A stretch of 64,000 nt of DNA from Micrococcales bacterium 72-143 (GTDB taxonomy: Bacteria > Actinomycetota > Actinomycetes > Actinomycetales > Microbacteriaceae): assembly GCA_001898835.1 (NCBI GenBank), contig MKVM01000001.1, forward strand, positions 924,466-988,465. Direction: 5' to 3'. Every line of letters begins with the position of its first letter. Within the stretch, counting starts at the first letter, position 1. The translations under genes were made by a program, and so were the position numbers. The notes beneath the pieces are model-generated. The model saw only the letters and a list, made by a program, of their open reading frames with translations, was not told the origin of the DNA and ran no database searches. Positions 26,315 to 34,798 of the stretch are shown piece by piece.

Positions 26315-26965
26315 TCAGGGGCGGGCGAGTCCCGTGCGGTAGGCGTAGCGGACCAGCTGGGCGCGGTCGCGTGAGGCGGTCTTGGCGAGCAGGTGGTTGA
26401 TGTGGGTCTTCACCGTCGCGGACGAGACGTAGAGCTCGCGGGCGACCTCGTCGTTGGAGCGGCCCGCGGCCACCAGACGCAGCACGTCCAGCTCGCGCGG
26501 GGTGAGGGCGTCATCGGGCGGCGGCTCGGTTGCCGCCGGCGTGCGATCGAGGGCCTCGAGGAGGCGGCGCTGCACGCTCGGGTCGAGCTGGGCCTCCCCC
26601 TCGACGACGGTGCGGAGCGCCGCGACGATCTCATCCGCCGAGGCATCCTTGGTGAGGAAACCGCGCGCGCCCGCCCGGAGCGCGGCGAACACCCACTCGT
26701 CGTCGGAATAGGTGGTGAGCACGACCACGCCGGCGCGCGAGCCGCGGCGGGCCAGCTCCGCGGCGACCTCGACCCCCGTGAGACCGGGCATGTGCAGGTC
26801 GAGCAGCACGACATCCGGATCGAGCGCTGCGACGAGCTCGAGCGCCTCCGCGCCGCCCGCCGCGGTGCCGACCACGTCGACACCGCCGATGAGCCCGAGA
26901 AGGGTCGACAGCCCCTCGCGCACGACCTTCTGGTCGTCGACGACGAGCACCCGGATGTCGGCCAT
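26315..26965 (-). CDS. NarL/LuxR-type response regulator
   Basis: 216 residues. The receiver domain has D10/D11 and phospho-acceptor D56 (VVLLDLHMPG), and a lysine in FLTKDAS. The C-terminal LuxR helix-turn-helix covers about 148-212 (LTPRELDVLRLVAAGRSNDE). ATG at 26965 fits the family's MADIRVLVVDDQ start. The partner kinase is divergent 124 bp away. Candidate binding palindromes flank the gene on both sides, suggesting autoregulation and control of the TMEM175-CPBP operon. Confidence 0.93.
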   Translation of the reverse strand: MADIRVLVVDDQKVVREGLSTLLGLIGGVDVVGTAAGGAEALELVAALDPDVVLLDLHMPGLTGVEVAAELARRGSRAGVVVLTTYSDDEWVFAALRAGARGFLTKDASADEIVAALRTVVEGEAQLDPSVQRRLLEALDRTPAATEPPPDDALTPRELDVLRLVAAGRSNDEVARELYVSSATVKTHINHLLAKTASRDRAQLVRYAYRTGLARP

Positions 26966-27032
26966 GGTGTCACTCTGGCACGCGCTCTCGCGTGCGGCCC
27001 TCCCCCGTGGCTCCGAACTGCCAGGGCGGGCC

Positions 27033-27048
27033 TCCACCCCAGGGTGGA
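27033..27048. promoter_or_regulatory. second response-regulator palindrome
   Basis: TCCACCCCAGGGTGGA, one base different from the perfect palindrome at 26292-26307, sits in the shared promoter gap of the divergent response regulator and histidine kinase genes. Flanking C and G extend it to 18 bp. Confidence 0.6.
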
Positions 27049-27089
27049 GACGGCAACCGGCGCGGCATCCGTCGTGGCACAGTTGCACC

Positions 27090-28196
27090 ATGTCGCCCGT
27101 GCGCGCCCTCGGCCTCGCGATGGTCTGCGTCGTGATCGGCTCCGCGCTCGCGGGGCCCGTCGGCTGGCGGAACCCGGCGCACGTGGTGGCGCTCGCGGCC
27201 TTCGCGGTGTCGGCGACGCTCTTCCTCGTGCTGCCGCGCATGCCCCGCTGGGTCGCGGCCGCGATGCTGGCGCTCGCGGGCGCATCCGCGGTGCTCGTCT
27301 ACGGACTCGACCCGGCTGCGGTGCCGATCGGGCTGTTCCTGCTCGGGGCCCTCGCCCCGCTCGCGAGCCCCTCCTGGGCGGGCCTCGTGACGGTCGGCGG
27401 GGCGACCCTCGCCTACATCGCGGCCGAGCTGATCGCCGAGCGCGCGAGCTGGACCCTCGCGGCGACCGTAGCCGGGGTGCTGTTCTTCGCCCTCGTCGGC
27501 CGGCTCGTGCTGCGCGAGCGCCGCCAGCGGCAGCGCATCGCCGAACTGCTCGGCGACCTCGAGCGCAGCCGTGCCGCGGAACGCGAGGCCGAGGTGGCGG
27601 CGGAGCGCGCCCGACTCGCGCGCGAGGTGCACGATGTGCTCGCGCACACCCTGTCGGGGCTCGCCATCCACCTCGAGACCGCGAGGCTGCTCGCCGCATC
27701 CGAGCGAACCGACCCGGCGCTGCGCGACACCGTCGACCGCGCCCATCGACTCTCGCGCACCGGGCTCGACGAGGCCCGGCGCGCGGTCGGCGCTCTGCGC
27801 GGCGACGAGCTGCCGGGGCCGCAGTCGATCCCGCGCCTCGTGGAGGAGCACCGGCTGTCGTCGGCATCCGCGGTGCGGTTCACCCAGCGCGGCGAACCCT
27901 TCGAGCTGCCGACCGAGGCCCGGCTCGCCGTCTACCGGACGGCGCAGGAGGCGCTCAGCAACGTGCGCAAGCACGCGGCGGGCGCTCCCGTCGAGGTGGA
28001 GCTGCGGTGGGATCCGGATGCGGTCACGCTCACGATCGATGACGGGGGCGGCCGGCCCCCGCTCGCGCTGCCCCATTCCGGCTTCGGCCTTGCGGGGATG
28101 CGGGAGCGCGCCGAGCTCGTGGGCGGCACGCTCGAAGCGCGCCCGTTCGAGCGCGGCTTCCGGGTGAGGCTGCGGATTCCTCGCCGGCCCGACTGA
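27090..28196 (+). CDS. sensor histidine kinase (HisKA_3 / DesK-like)
   Basis: 368 residues. Five or six membrane segments cover 1-140, then a coiled coil rich in Arg/Glu and the HisKA_3 motif with H181 (REVHDVLAHTLSGL). The HATPase has its N box (EALSNVRKHA) and G box (GFGLAGMRERAELVGG). Divergent from its response regulator. The input is sensed in the membrane part; no extracellular domain is seen, as in DesK-type kinases that follow membrane state. ATG at 27090. Confidence 0.93.
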   Translation: MSPVRALGLAMVCVVIGSALAGPVGWRNPAHVVALAAFAVSATLFLVLPRMPRWVAAAMLALAGASAVLVYGLDPAAVPIGLFLLGALAPLASPSWAGLVTVGGATLAYIAAELIAERASWTLAATVAGVLFFALVGRLVLRERRQRQRIAELLGDLERSRAAEREAEVAAERARLAREVHDVLAHTLSGLAIHLETARLLAASERTDPALRDTVDRAHRLSRTGLDEARRAVGALRGDELPGPQSIPRLVEEHRLSSASAVRFTQRGEPFELPTEARLAVYRTAQEALSNVRKHAAGAPVEVELRWDPDAVTLTIDDGGGRPPLALPHSGFGLAGMRERAELVGGTLEARPFERGFRVRLRIPRRPD

Positions 28197-28244
28197 TCCG
28201 CGCAGCGGCGGAATCAGCGGCACCGGTCGCGGGTTGAGGGTGAC

Positions 28245-28901
28245 ATGACGACATTCGGCATCATCGGCGCAGGCCACATCGGATCTCAGCTCGCCCGAGC
28301 GCTCACCTCGCACGGCTACGACGTCGTGATCGCGAACTCGCGCGGCCCGGAGACCCTCGCGGACCTCGTGGGCGAGCTCGGCCCGCACGCCCGTGCGGCG
28401 ACCGCGCAGGAGGCGGCCGAGGCCGCGGATGTCGCGGTCGTCACGGTGCCGCTGCGCGCCTACACCGCGATCCCGGCGGGGCCGCTCGCCGGCAAGGTCG
28501 TGCTCGACACGAACAACTACTACTGGGAGCGGGACGGCCACATCCCGGAGCTCGACCGCGGCGAGGCGACCGTCTCGGGCCTCCTGCAGGCGCACCTCCC
28601 CGATGCGAAGGTGGCGAAGGCCTTCAACCACATCATGGCCGCCGACATCACCACGACCGGCACGCCCGCGGGCAGCCCGCACCGCCGGGCGCTCGGGACC
28701 GCATCCGACTTCCCCGAGGCGATCGACGTCGTGACGCGCCTGTACGACGAGCTCGGTTTCGACACGGTGTCGGCGGGGGCGCTCGACGAGTCGTGGCGGC
28801 TGGAGCGCGACCGCCCGGCCTACGTCGTGCGGCAGAACGCGGAGGAGCTGCGGGCGAACCTCGCGAAGGGGTTCCGCGTGCGCCCGGGCGACGCGGGCTG
28901 A
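28245..28901 (+). CDS. NADP/F420-type oxidoreductase, NAD(P)-binding
   Basis: 218 residues. The Rossmann motif FGIIGAGHIGSQLARALTSHG at the start and IANSRGPETL just after are typical of the F420:NADP reductase-like family (YrpC/NAD-binding 2). VVLDTNNYYWERDGHIPEL is a family block. It could use NADP and an unknown partner; F420 use is not shown. GAGGG lies just upstream of the ATG. It starts 48 bp after the histidine kinase on the same strand. Confidence 0.85.
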   Translation: MTTFGIIGAGHIGSQLARALTSHGYDVVIANSRGPETLADLVGELGPHARAATAQEAAEAADVAVVTVPLRAYTAIPAGPLAGKVVLDTNNYYWERDGHIPELDRGEATVSGLLQAHLPDAKVAKAFNHIMAADITTTGTPAGSPHRRALGTASDFPEAIDVVTRLYDELGFDTVSAGALDESWRLERDRPAYVVRQNAEELRANLAKGFRVRPGDAG

Positions 28902-28925
28902 TCGCCCAGCTCGCGCGTGACGGCG

Positions 28926-28962
28926 CCTTCCCGGATGTGTACGCTGTCCACATCCGGGAAGG
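28926..28962. promoter_or_regulatory. 14-bp-arm inverted repeat containing a TetR-type operator
   Basis: Perfect arms CCTTCCCGGATGTG and CACATCCGGGAAGG (28926-28939, 28949-28962) with a 9-nt centre. The core ATGTGTACGCTGTCCACAT at 28935-28953 matches the site at 16758-16776 in all but two positions. It ends 8 bp before the next start codon, so repressor binding or an RNA hairpin would block expression of the reductase-like gene. Confidence 0.65.
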
Positions 28963-28970
28963 ACAGGACC

Positions 28971-29528
28971 ATGGCAGCTCCGCTCATCTACTTCAGCACG
29001 GTCTCACTCGACTGCTACCGCGAGGACGCCGACGGCCGCTTCGACTGGAGCGCCCCCGACGAGGAGGTGCACACCTTCATCAACGAGCTGTTCGCGCCCG
29101 TGCGACTGCACCTCTACGGCCGGCGCAACCACGACATCATGATGTTCTGGGACGAGCAGGACCCCGAGGGGCTCGAGGGCGCCTCCCGCGGATGGGGCCG
29201 GTACTGGCAGGGCGTCGACAAGGTGATCTACTCCCGCACCCTCACCGAGGTGCCCATGCGGCGCGCCGAGCTGCGCCACGAGTTCGACCCCGACGAGGTG
29301 CGCCGCTGGAAGGCGGGCTCGGACGTGCCCATCGGCATCGGCGGCGGCGAGCTCGCCTCGGAGGCCGCCCGTGCGGGCGTGCTCGACGAGCTGCACCTGA
29401 TCGTCACGCCGACGCTGCTCGGCGGGGGGACCCCGTACCTCGACCACGGCATCCGCCTCGAGCTCGAGCTGCTCGACGAGCGCCGCTTCGCGGCCGGCTC
29501 GACGTACCTGCGCTACGCGGTACGCTGA
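28971..29528 (+). CDS. dihydrofolate reductase family protein (RibD C-terminal fold)
   Basis: 185 residues with the RibD_C/DHFR-like fold: LIYFSTVSLDCYREDADGRF at the start, YGRRNHDIM, PIGIGGGELASEAARAG for NADPH, and TPTLLGGGTPYL near the end. The family reduces pterin-like or other small substrates; true folate activity is unlikely. ATG at 28971 is chosen because the upstream frame runs through the operator. GGACAGG lies before it. Confidence 0.87.
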   Translation: MAAPLIYFSTVSLDCYREDADGRFDWSAPDEEVHTFINELFAPVRLHLYGRRNHDIMMFWDEQDPEGLEGASRGWGRYWQGVDKVIYSRTLTEVPMRRAELRHEFDPDEVRRWKAGSDVPIGIGGGELASEAARAGVLDELHLIVTPTLLGGGTPYLDHGIRLELELLDERRFAAGSTYLRYAVR

Positions 29529-29636
29529 CGCCCCGGGGCCACCCCGTCCGGCTCCCGCGCCGCCCCACTTCATGAAAGACTCTCGGAACCGGCGTTCGTG
29601 CAGTGCGCCGCCTCGCCCACCACCACGAGAGGTACC

Positions 29637-30143
29637 ATGCCCGACCCATTCGAGAACGGCCGGCCGACGCTGCCCGAGGGACCGGCGACGGCGGACCCCG
29701 CGTTCGCGCCCGAGCCGAAGAAGAAGCCCTCGATGGCGCTGCGGATCGGCAGCGCAATCCTTGCGGTCGTCCTCGGAGCCGGAGCGTGGATCGGCACGCG
29801 GGCCCTGCTCGATTCGCTCTCGGGCAACTCGAAGCAGCAGGCGATCGAGAAGGCCGTCGACGAGCTCCACCGCTCGGTCTCGCTGCCGTCGCAGCTCGAC
29901 GAGGTCACCATCCTCACCGACATCACCGCCGAGGAGAACGCGGTCCACTACTTCTACACGCTCACCGATGTCGACCCGTCGGTCGTCACCACGGAGTTGC
30001 TCGAGAGCGTCGTGCAGCCGACCATGTGCGGCACGAAGCAGACGCGCGAGCTGCTCGACCGGGACGTCGCCATGCGCTACAGCTACGTCGTCGAGGGCAC
30101 CGACGACAGCTACGACTTCGAGCTCACGAAGGACAACTGCTGA
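29637..30143 (+). CDS. hypothetical single-pass membrane protein
   Basis: 168 residues. A Pro-rich cytoplasmic start (PTLPEGPATADPAFAPEPKKKPS) leads to one membrane helix at about 38-58 (IGSAILAVVLGAGAWIG). An outside domain of about 105 residues holds two cysteines (one in PTMCGTK, one at the last residue). The motif YTLTDVDPSVVTTELLE recurs in small actinobacterial envelope proteins. GAGAGGTACC precedes the ATG. Its stop overlaps the next frame as CTGA. The function is unknown. Confidence 0.75.
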   Translation: MPDPFENGRPTLPEGPATADPAFAPEPKKKPSMALRIGSAILAVVLGAGAWIGTRALLDSLSGNSKQQAIEKAVDELHRSVSLPSQLDEVTILTDITAEENAVHYFYTLTDVDPSVVTTELLESVVQPTMCGTKQTRELLDRDVAMRYSYVVEGTDDSYDFELTKDNC

Positions 30144-31084
30144 GCCGCCCGAGGCGGCTGCTCGCCGCATCCCTCGCCGCGGTGCTGCTCGCCGCGGGGC
30201 TCGCGGGGTGCGCCCTGCAGGAGCGCTACACGAACCACCCGAGCAACGGCGGCCGCACCTCGGACGCCGTCGGCGCCGCCCTCGAGGCCGTGCCGGGCAT
30301 CGAGCACGCGGACGCCTACACGGCGCCCTGGTACAACCCCGGCGAGGGCGGCCTGTTCTCCTCGACGGGCGTCGACCTCGTGCTGTGGGTCACCATCGAC
30401 CCCGAGATGCACGTCGCCGACAGCGCCGGATTCCTGCGGGCAACCGCTGAGGCCGCCTGGTCGATCAACGACGGCTACTCGCCGCAGGGGCGCGTCAACC
30501 TGATCGTGCGGCGCGGCCTGGACCGCGACCACGACTGGGCGGCGGATGCGGCATCCGTCTTCGGAGACGACGTGCAGGTGTCGCGGGATCCGGACATCGC
30601 CTTCATGCACTACGAGAACGAGCCGACCCTGACCGACGACGACACCCTCGTCTCGCTCTCGGTCGAGACGTACCGGCGCACCCTCGGCGACTGGCCGGCC
30701 GCACCCGCCGACTTCGACGCGGCGTTGCTCGCGGAGGGCCCGCCGGAGGACGTCGACCCACCCGCCGTCGACGACTTCCACACGGCCGGCATCACGGGCG
30801 GCGGCGAGACGTGCATCAGCGTCGGCTTCACCCGCAACCTCGACGCCGACGGCGTCCCCTACCCGGGCGACGTCACGATCACCCTCTTCGTGCGCGACCG
30901 GGAGTACGGCACCGCCGTCGCCCACGGATCCGCGAGCGACGATGCGGGCGGCGAGAGCTCCGTGTCGTTCTGCGGGGACGACGCGCCGACGAACGACGTG
31001 GGGTCCGTGCACTCCCGCGTCGTCGCTCCGGCGGCGCCGGGGTTCCGCGGCGTCGACCGGGGCGGCGTCACCAACGACTGGTGA
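30140..31084 (+). CDS. hypothetical lipoprotein with a probable CTG start
   Basis: About 314 residues. It begins LSRPRRLLAASLAAVLLAAG with the lipobox LAGC at about residues 21-24, so it should be exported and lipidated. The rest is an acidic extracellular domain with two more Cys and no known motif. No ATG, GTG or TTG lies in frame between 30000 and the signal peptide. CTG at 30140 overlaps the upstream stop as CTGA and has GAAGGA 6 nt before it. It is coupled to the membrane protein just upstream. Confidence 0.78.
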   Translation: MSRPRRLLAASLAAVLLAAGLAGCALQERYTNHPSNGGRTSDAVGAALEAVPGIEHADAYTAPWYNPGEGGLFSSTGVDLVLWVTIDPEMHVADSAGFLRATAEAAWSINDGYSPQGRVNLIVRRGLDRDHDWAADAASVFGDDVQVSRDPDIAFMHYENEPTLTDDDTLVSLSVETYRRTLGDWPAAPADFDAALLAEGPPEDVDPPAVDDFHTAGITGGGETCISVGFTRNLDADGVPYPGDVTITLFVRDREYGTAVAHGSASDDAGGESSVSFCGDDAPTNDVGSVHSRVVAPAAPGFRGVDRGGVTNDW

Positions 31085-31111
31085 CGCGCCCGCGGCTCGG
31101 GGAAAGGCCGC

Positions 31112-34100
31112 CTACGCGGCGCGCGGACGCCGCGTCCCCGCGACCGAGAGAGCGAGCCCGGCGAGCAGCAGGAGCGCACCGAACGCCGCAGCCCACCAGG
31201 CCGTGTCGTCGGGGATCTCCAGGTAGGTCGTGATGCCGAGGATGCGCGCGAGGCCCCACGGCAGAAGGCCCAGCTGGTCGTTCCACACGGTGAGGGCCGC
31301 CTCGAGCCCCACCACGCCGACGATCGCCGCCGGCACGGCGAGGCCGGCGCCGACCGCGGCGAGCACGACCCCCGTCGCGCGGCGCCCGCCGAGGCGGCTC
31401 GCGAGGGCCCAGCCGGCGGCGACGAAGGTCCAGAGGAAGGCGGCGAACGCGAGCGAGATGTAGAGCGTGCGCCGCACGGGGTCGGTCCAGAAGCCGAACC
31501 AGTAGCCGCCCGGCCCCGACACCGCGAGCGCGGCGAGCAGCAGCACGGAGCGCAGCACGACGACCCCGCCGACGGCCGCCAGCACCGCCCACACCGCCCG
31601 CCCCCGCACGAACAGCAGCACGACGGCCACGAACACGGCCCACGCGCCGAGGGTCACCGCGAGCTGCACCGGCGCGAGGAACGAGGTCTGCACGGCGCGG
31701 GTGCCCACGAGCAACGCCCCGGGCACGAGGAGCACGAGCATCCGGTCGAGACGGTCCATGCCGAGGGCGGACTCGTCGGCGCGCCACGGGCGGATCGCGG
31801 CGAGCCAGGTGGCCCGTGCCGCCGCGGCACCCGGGCGGCGCACCAGGCGGGTGCGGGCCGAGAACGCACCGATGAGCACCCACGCGAGGGTCAGCAGGAG
31901 CAGCACCCGCGCGATCCACGCCATCGCCAGATCCCGGTCGGTGCGTTCGAGGCCGAGCCGGGCGGCGGTGAGGTTCCACGCCGGGTGGTCGACGTCGCCC
32001 CGGTAGGCCGCCAGGTGCGCCCTCGCCGCGGATGCGAACGCGTCACGCGCCTGTTGCCAGCGCGCGTAGGCGGCCGGGTCGAGGGTGTCGTGCCATTCGG
32101 CGGCGGAGAGGAACGCGGCCCGGTAGGCGTTCAGCAGGCCGAGCGTGTCGAGCTCGTAGTCGAGGGTGGCGAGCAGCTCGTCGCGGGCGCCGGGGCGCCA
32201 TCCGTCGGCAGGTGCCGCGGCGACGGTGTCGCGCATCCGCTCGACGGCGGCCACCGCCTCGCTCCCCTGCGCGATCGTCTCGGCGACCCGCGCCCGCCCG
32301 ATGATGGCGTACATCGTGTCGAGGGTGGCCGAGTCCCCGGTGAGGATGTCCCACTCGAACAGCCACATCTGCGGCGGCGGCTCCAGCCCCACGGCGGACA
32401 CGCGGTTGCGGGCGAAGTCCGGGAGGTAGAGGCCCTGCATGATGGCGACCCGCGACTCGGTCATCGCGGTGGCGACGGCGGATGCGGTGGCGTCGTCGGC
32501 GGCGAGGTAGCGGCGGGCCCAGGCGAGCGTCGTCGCCGCCACATCCGCGCCGGGGTCGCGGGCGAGTGCGGCCGCCTGCATCGTGTTCAGCTCGTACAGC
32601 TGCCAGAAGCCGGACTTCAGGTAGAGCGTCATAGGCCCGGCGCGCCAGGGGCCGCCGTCCTGCGTCCAGGCCCACACACCCTCGATGCGGGGGTTCGCGG
32701 CGAGCAGCGTCTGCAACGCCCACCGGTACTCGGGGCCGAGGTCGTTGGGGAACGAGCCGAAGGCCTCGAACTCGCGCCGCGACTGGAACTCGACGATGCG
32801 CCGCTGGGAGCCCGACGCGAGCGTCTCGTTGAGCGGCAGCCAGCTGTAGAAGTCGCCCAGCGTGTACTTCGTGGAGACGATGAGGCTCGGCGAGTCGATC
32901 CCGTCGAGCACGGCCGCGTAGGAGGCCGGGTCGGTGTGCATGTCGCCCACGTCGCCGATACCGACGCTCCAGGTGCGGAAGATCACCTCGCGCCCCGACC
33001 CCTCGGCCTGCCCCGTGAACGCGGTGAGCATCGTGCGCACCGCCTCGACGCTGCGCACCGCGAGCGCCGAGTAGTAGTCCCAGCCGGGCTCGGCGTAGAT
33101 CGAGCCGCCCTCGCCGATGCGGATGAGCACGCCCGACAGCGCGGGCGCATCCGCGTAGAGCTCGTCGAGCGCGTCGGTGTAGACCTTCCACAGCTCGGGG
33201 TTCTCGGTGTCGGCCGAGCCGAAGCGCTCGTCGAAGTAGCCGGCGAGCTGCGGCGTGAGCGCGAGCATGTCGGTGCGCAGGTAGATCTTGACGCCGAGCA
33301 CGGCGGCGCGCTCCCAGAACGGGGTGAAGGCCGCGCGGAGGGCCGCGGCGCGGGCGAGATGCGGGTCGCCCTCGGCGTAGACGGGCCCTCCCTCGGCGGT
33401 CGCGAAGTCGGCGTACTCCACGAAGCCGGGCCACGCGACGGCGTTGTAGCCGAGGGCGACGACATGCCGCAGGTACCGCTCCCAGTCGTCGAAGTCGGCG
33501 GCGAGCGCGGCCTCGTCGATGTAGGGCGCGTCCGCGAGGTAGGCGTTCTCGAAGGCGCGCGACACGTGCGAGTAGTCGTCACCGGACTCCCACTCGGAGG
33601 GGTCGGGCTCGACCCCGACGGCACCCAGGTCGACCATCCGGAACGGCAGGGCCGAGCTGATCGTCTCGCCGAGGCGGGCGCGGATGTCGGTGCCGGATCG
33701 GATCGCGGCGGCCAGGTCGTAGACGCCGCGCACGGCGCCCGTCTCCCCCGCCGCCTCGATGCGGAGCGCATCCGGGGTGCCGGTGAGGGTGTAGGCGTCG
33801 CTCGCGTCACCGGATCCGCCCGTGATGGCGACGTCGAGCGTCGCCTCGCCGTCGAACGCCGCGACCTGGCCGATCGCGTCCGAGAGCTCGTCGAGGGCGA
33901 CCGACAGCCGCTCCGTGTCGGGCGCCTCGATGCGCGTCAGCCTCGGCGGGGCGACGGATGCCGCGGTCGCGACCGTCGCGGCGTCCGGGGTCATCTGCCG
34001 GGCCGGCTCCGCCCGGATGCCGAGTGCGTCGCTCACCACGAACGCGACCCCGGCGCTCAGCGCGACGAGCACCACGACCACGACGACCGCGAGGATGCCC

Positions 34101-34120
34101 CGCCGCCGCGCCGCCGTCAT
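31112..34120 (-). CDS. membrane-anchored GH67/alpha-glucuronidase-like protein
   Basis: 1002 residues. N-terminal anchor at about 9-30. A beta-domain of the type found before GH20/GH67 barrels lies at about 60-160 (YTLTGTPDALRIEAAGETGA). A barrel-like region of about 165-500 has PFRMVDLG, LRHVVALGYNAVAWPGFVEY, VLIRIGEGGSIY and GVWAWTQDGG. Helical region 500-700, then seven or so membrane helices to the end. The sugar substrate is unknown and catalytic residues are not proven (the Glu in RIGEGG is a candidate). It is 9 bp downstream of the GyrI-like gene and probably in that operon. Confidence 0.75.
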   Translation of the reverse strand: MTAARRRGILAVVVVVVLVALSAGVAFVVSDALGIRAEPARQMTPDAATVATAASVAPPRLTRIEAPDTERLSVALDELSDAIGQVAAFDGEATLDVAITGGSGDASDAYTLTGTPDALRIEAAGETGAVRGVYDLAAAIRSGTDIRARLGETISSALPFRMVDLGAVGVEPDPSEWESGDDYSHVSRAFENAYLADAPYIDEAALAADFDDWERYLRHVVALGYNAVAWPGFVEYADFATAEGGPVYAEGDPHLARAAALRAAFTPFWERAAVLGVKIYLRTDMLALTPQLAGYFDERFGSADTENPELWKVYTDALDELYADAPALSGVLIRIGEGGSIYAEPGWDYYSALAVRSVEAVRTMLTAFTGQAEGSGREVIFRTWSVGIGDVGDMHTDPASYAAVLDGIDSPSLIVSTKYTLGDFYSWLPLNETLASGSQRRIVEFQSRREFEAFGSFPNDLGPEYRWALQTLLAANPRIEGVWAWTQDGGPWRAGPMTLYLKSGFWQLYELNTMQAAALARDPGADVAATTLAWARRYLAADDATASAVATAMTESRVAIMQGLYLPDFARNRVSAVGLEPPPQMWLFEWDILTGDSATLDTMYAIIGRARVAETIAQGSEAVAAVERMRDTVAAAPADGWRPGARDELLATLDYELDTLGLLNAYRAAFLSAAEWHDTLDPAAYARWQQARDAFASAARAHLAAYRGDVDHPAWNLTAARLGLERTDRDLAMAWIARVLLLLTLAWVLIGAFSARTRLVRRPGAAAARATWLAAIRPWRADESALGMDRLDRMLVLLVPGALLVGTRAVQTSFLAPVQLAVTLGAWAVFVAVVLLFVRGRAVWAVLAAVGGVVVLRSVLLLAALAVSGPGGYWFGFWTDPVRRTLYISLAFAAFLWTFVAAGWALASRLGGRRATGVVLAAVGAGLAVPAAIVGVVGLEAALTVWNDQLGLLPWGLARILGITTYLEIPDDTAWWAAAFGALLLLAGLALSVAGTRRPRAA

Positions 34121-34129
34121 GGGTCGAGC

Positions 34130-34759
34130 CTAGGGTGCGCTCGCGACCGGCTGGCGCAGGATGGTGCGCAGCCTCGCGGGGGCGGTGCGGCGGGGGTCGC
34201 TCAGGTAGATCTCGTGGTGGCGCCCCGTCATGACGAGGCCGTGAGCGGGGATGAACTCGTCGTGCATGCGGGCGAGCACGGGCGCCTCGTCGTCGAACGA
34301 CCCGAGGTGGAGGGTCTGCACGCAGCGGCCCTCGTCGAGGGACTCGAAGCGCACCTCCGCGGAGCGCGCGGATGCCGTGCCCTTGCGGGCGACCGCCGCG
34401 CGCGCCTCCTCGAGGCGGCCCGCATCGATCCAGCCGGGCTGGAGGATCAGCAGCGTCCAGCTCCACCTGCTCTTGTCGCGCGCCCGGGTGAACGCGGCCA
34501 TGTCGTCCGCCCACCACAGGCCCTCGAGCGGCATCACCACGAAGTCGCGCCCCTCGCCCTTGCTCGCGAACTTGAGGGCGTAGGCGAGCGGATAGAGCGC
34601 CTCGACCGCCTCGCCGAACGCCGCCGTGTTCGGGTCGCCCTCGCCGTCGATCGCGAGGTAGCCCTGCGACGGGAGGTCGAGGATGCGGAACTCGCCTCGC
34701 TTCGCGCGGTACGCGTCGGTCTTCTTGAGGTCGAGCTTGTCGGGGTCCGGGCGGCTCAT
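34130..34759 (-). CDS. GyrI-like small-molecule binding domain protein
   Basis: 209 residues. Family blocks are DLPSQGYLAIDGEGDPNTAAF at the start, ALYPLAYALKF, PLEGLWW, and CVQTLHLGSFDDEAPVL near the end, which match the stand-alone GyrI-like (SOUL/BRCT-type fold) proteins. They bind or break down hydrophobic small molecules; the ligand is unknown. ATG at 34759. It sits 39 bp after the double-YCII gene on the same strand. Confidence 0.88.
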   Translation of the reverse strand: MSRPDPDKLDLKKTDAYRAKRGEFRILDLPSQGYLAIDGEGDPNTAAFGEAVEALYPLAYALKFASKGEGRDFVVMPLEGLWWADDMAAFTRARDKSRWSWTLLILQPGWIDAGRLEEARAAVARKGTASARSAEVRFESLDEGRCVQTLHLGSFDDEAPVLARMHDEFIPAHGLVMTGRHHEIYLSDPRRTAPARLRTILRQPVASAP

Positions 34760-34798
34760 GCGCTCAGCATGGCGGAGGGTGAGCCGCCCGGGAACCGC

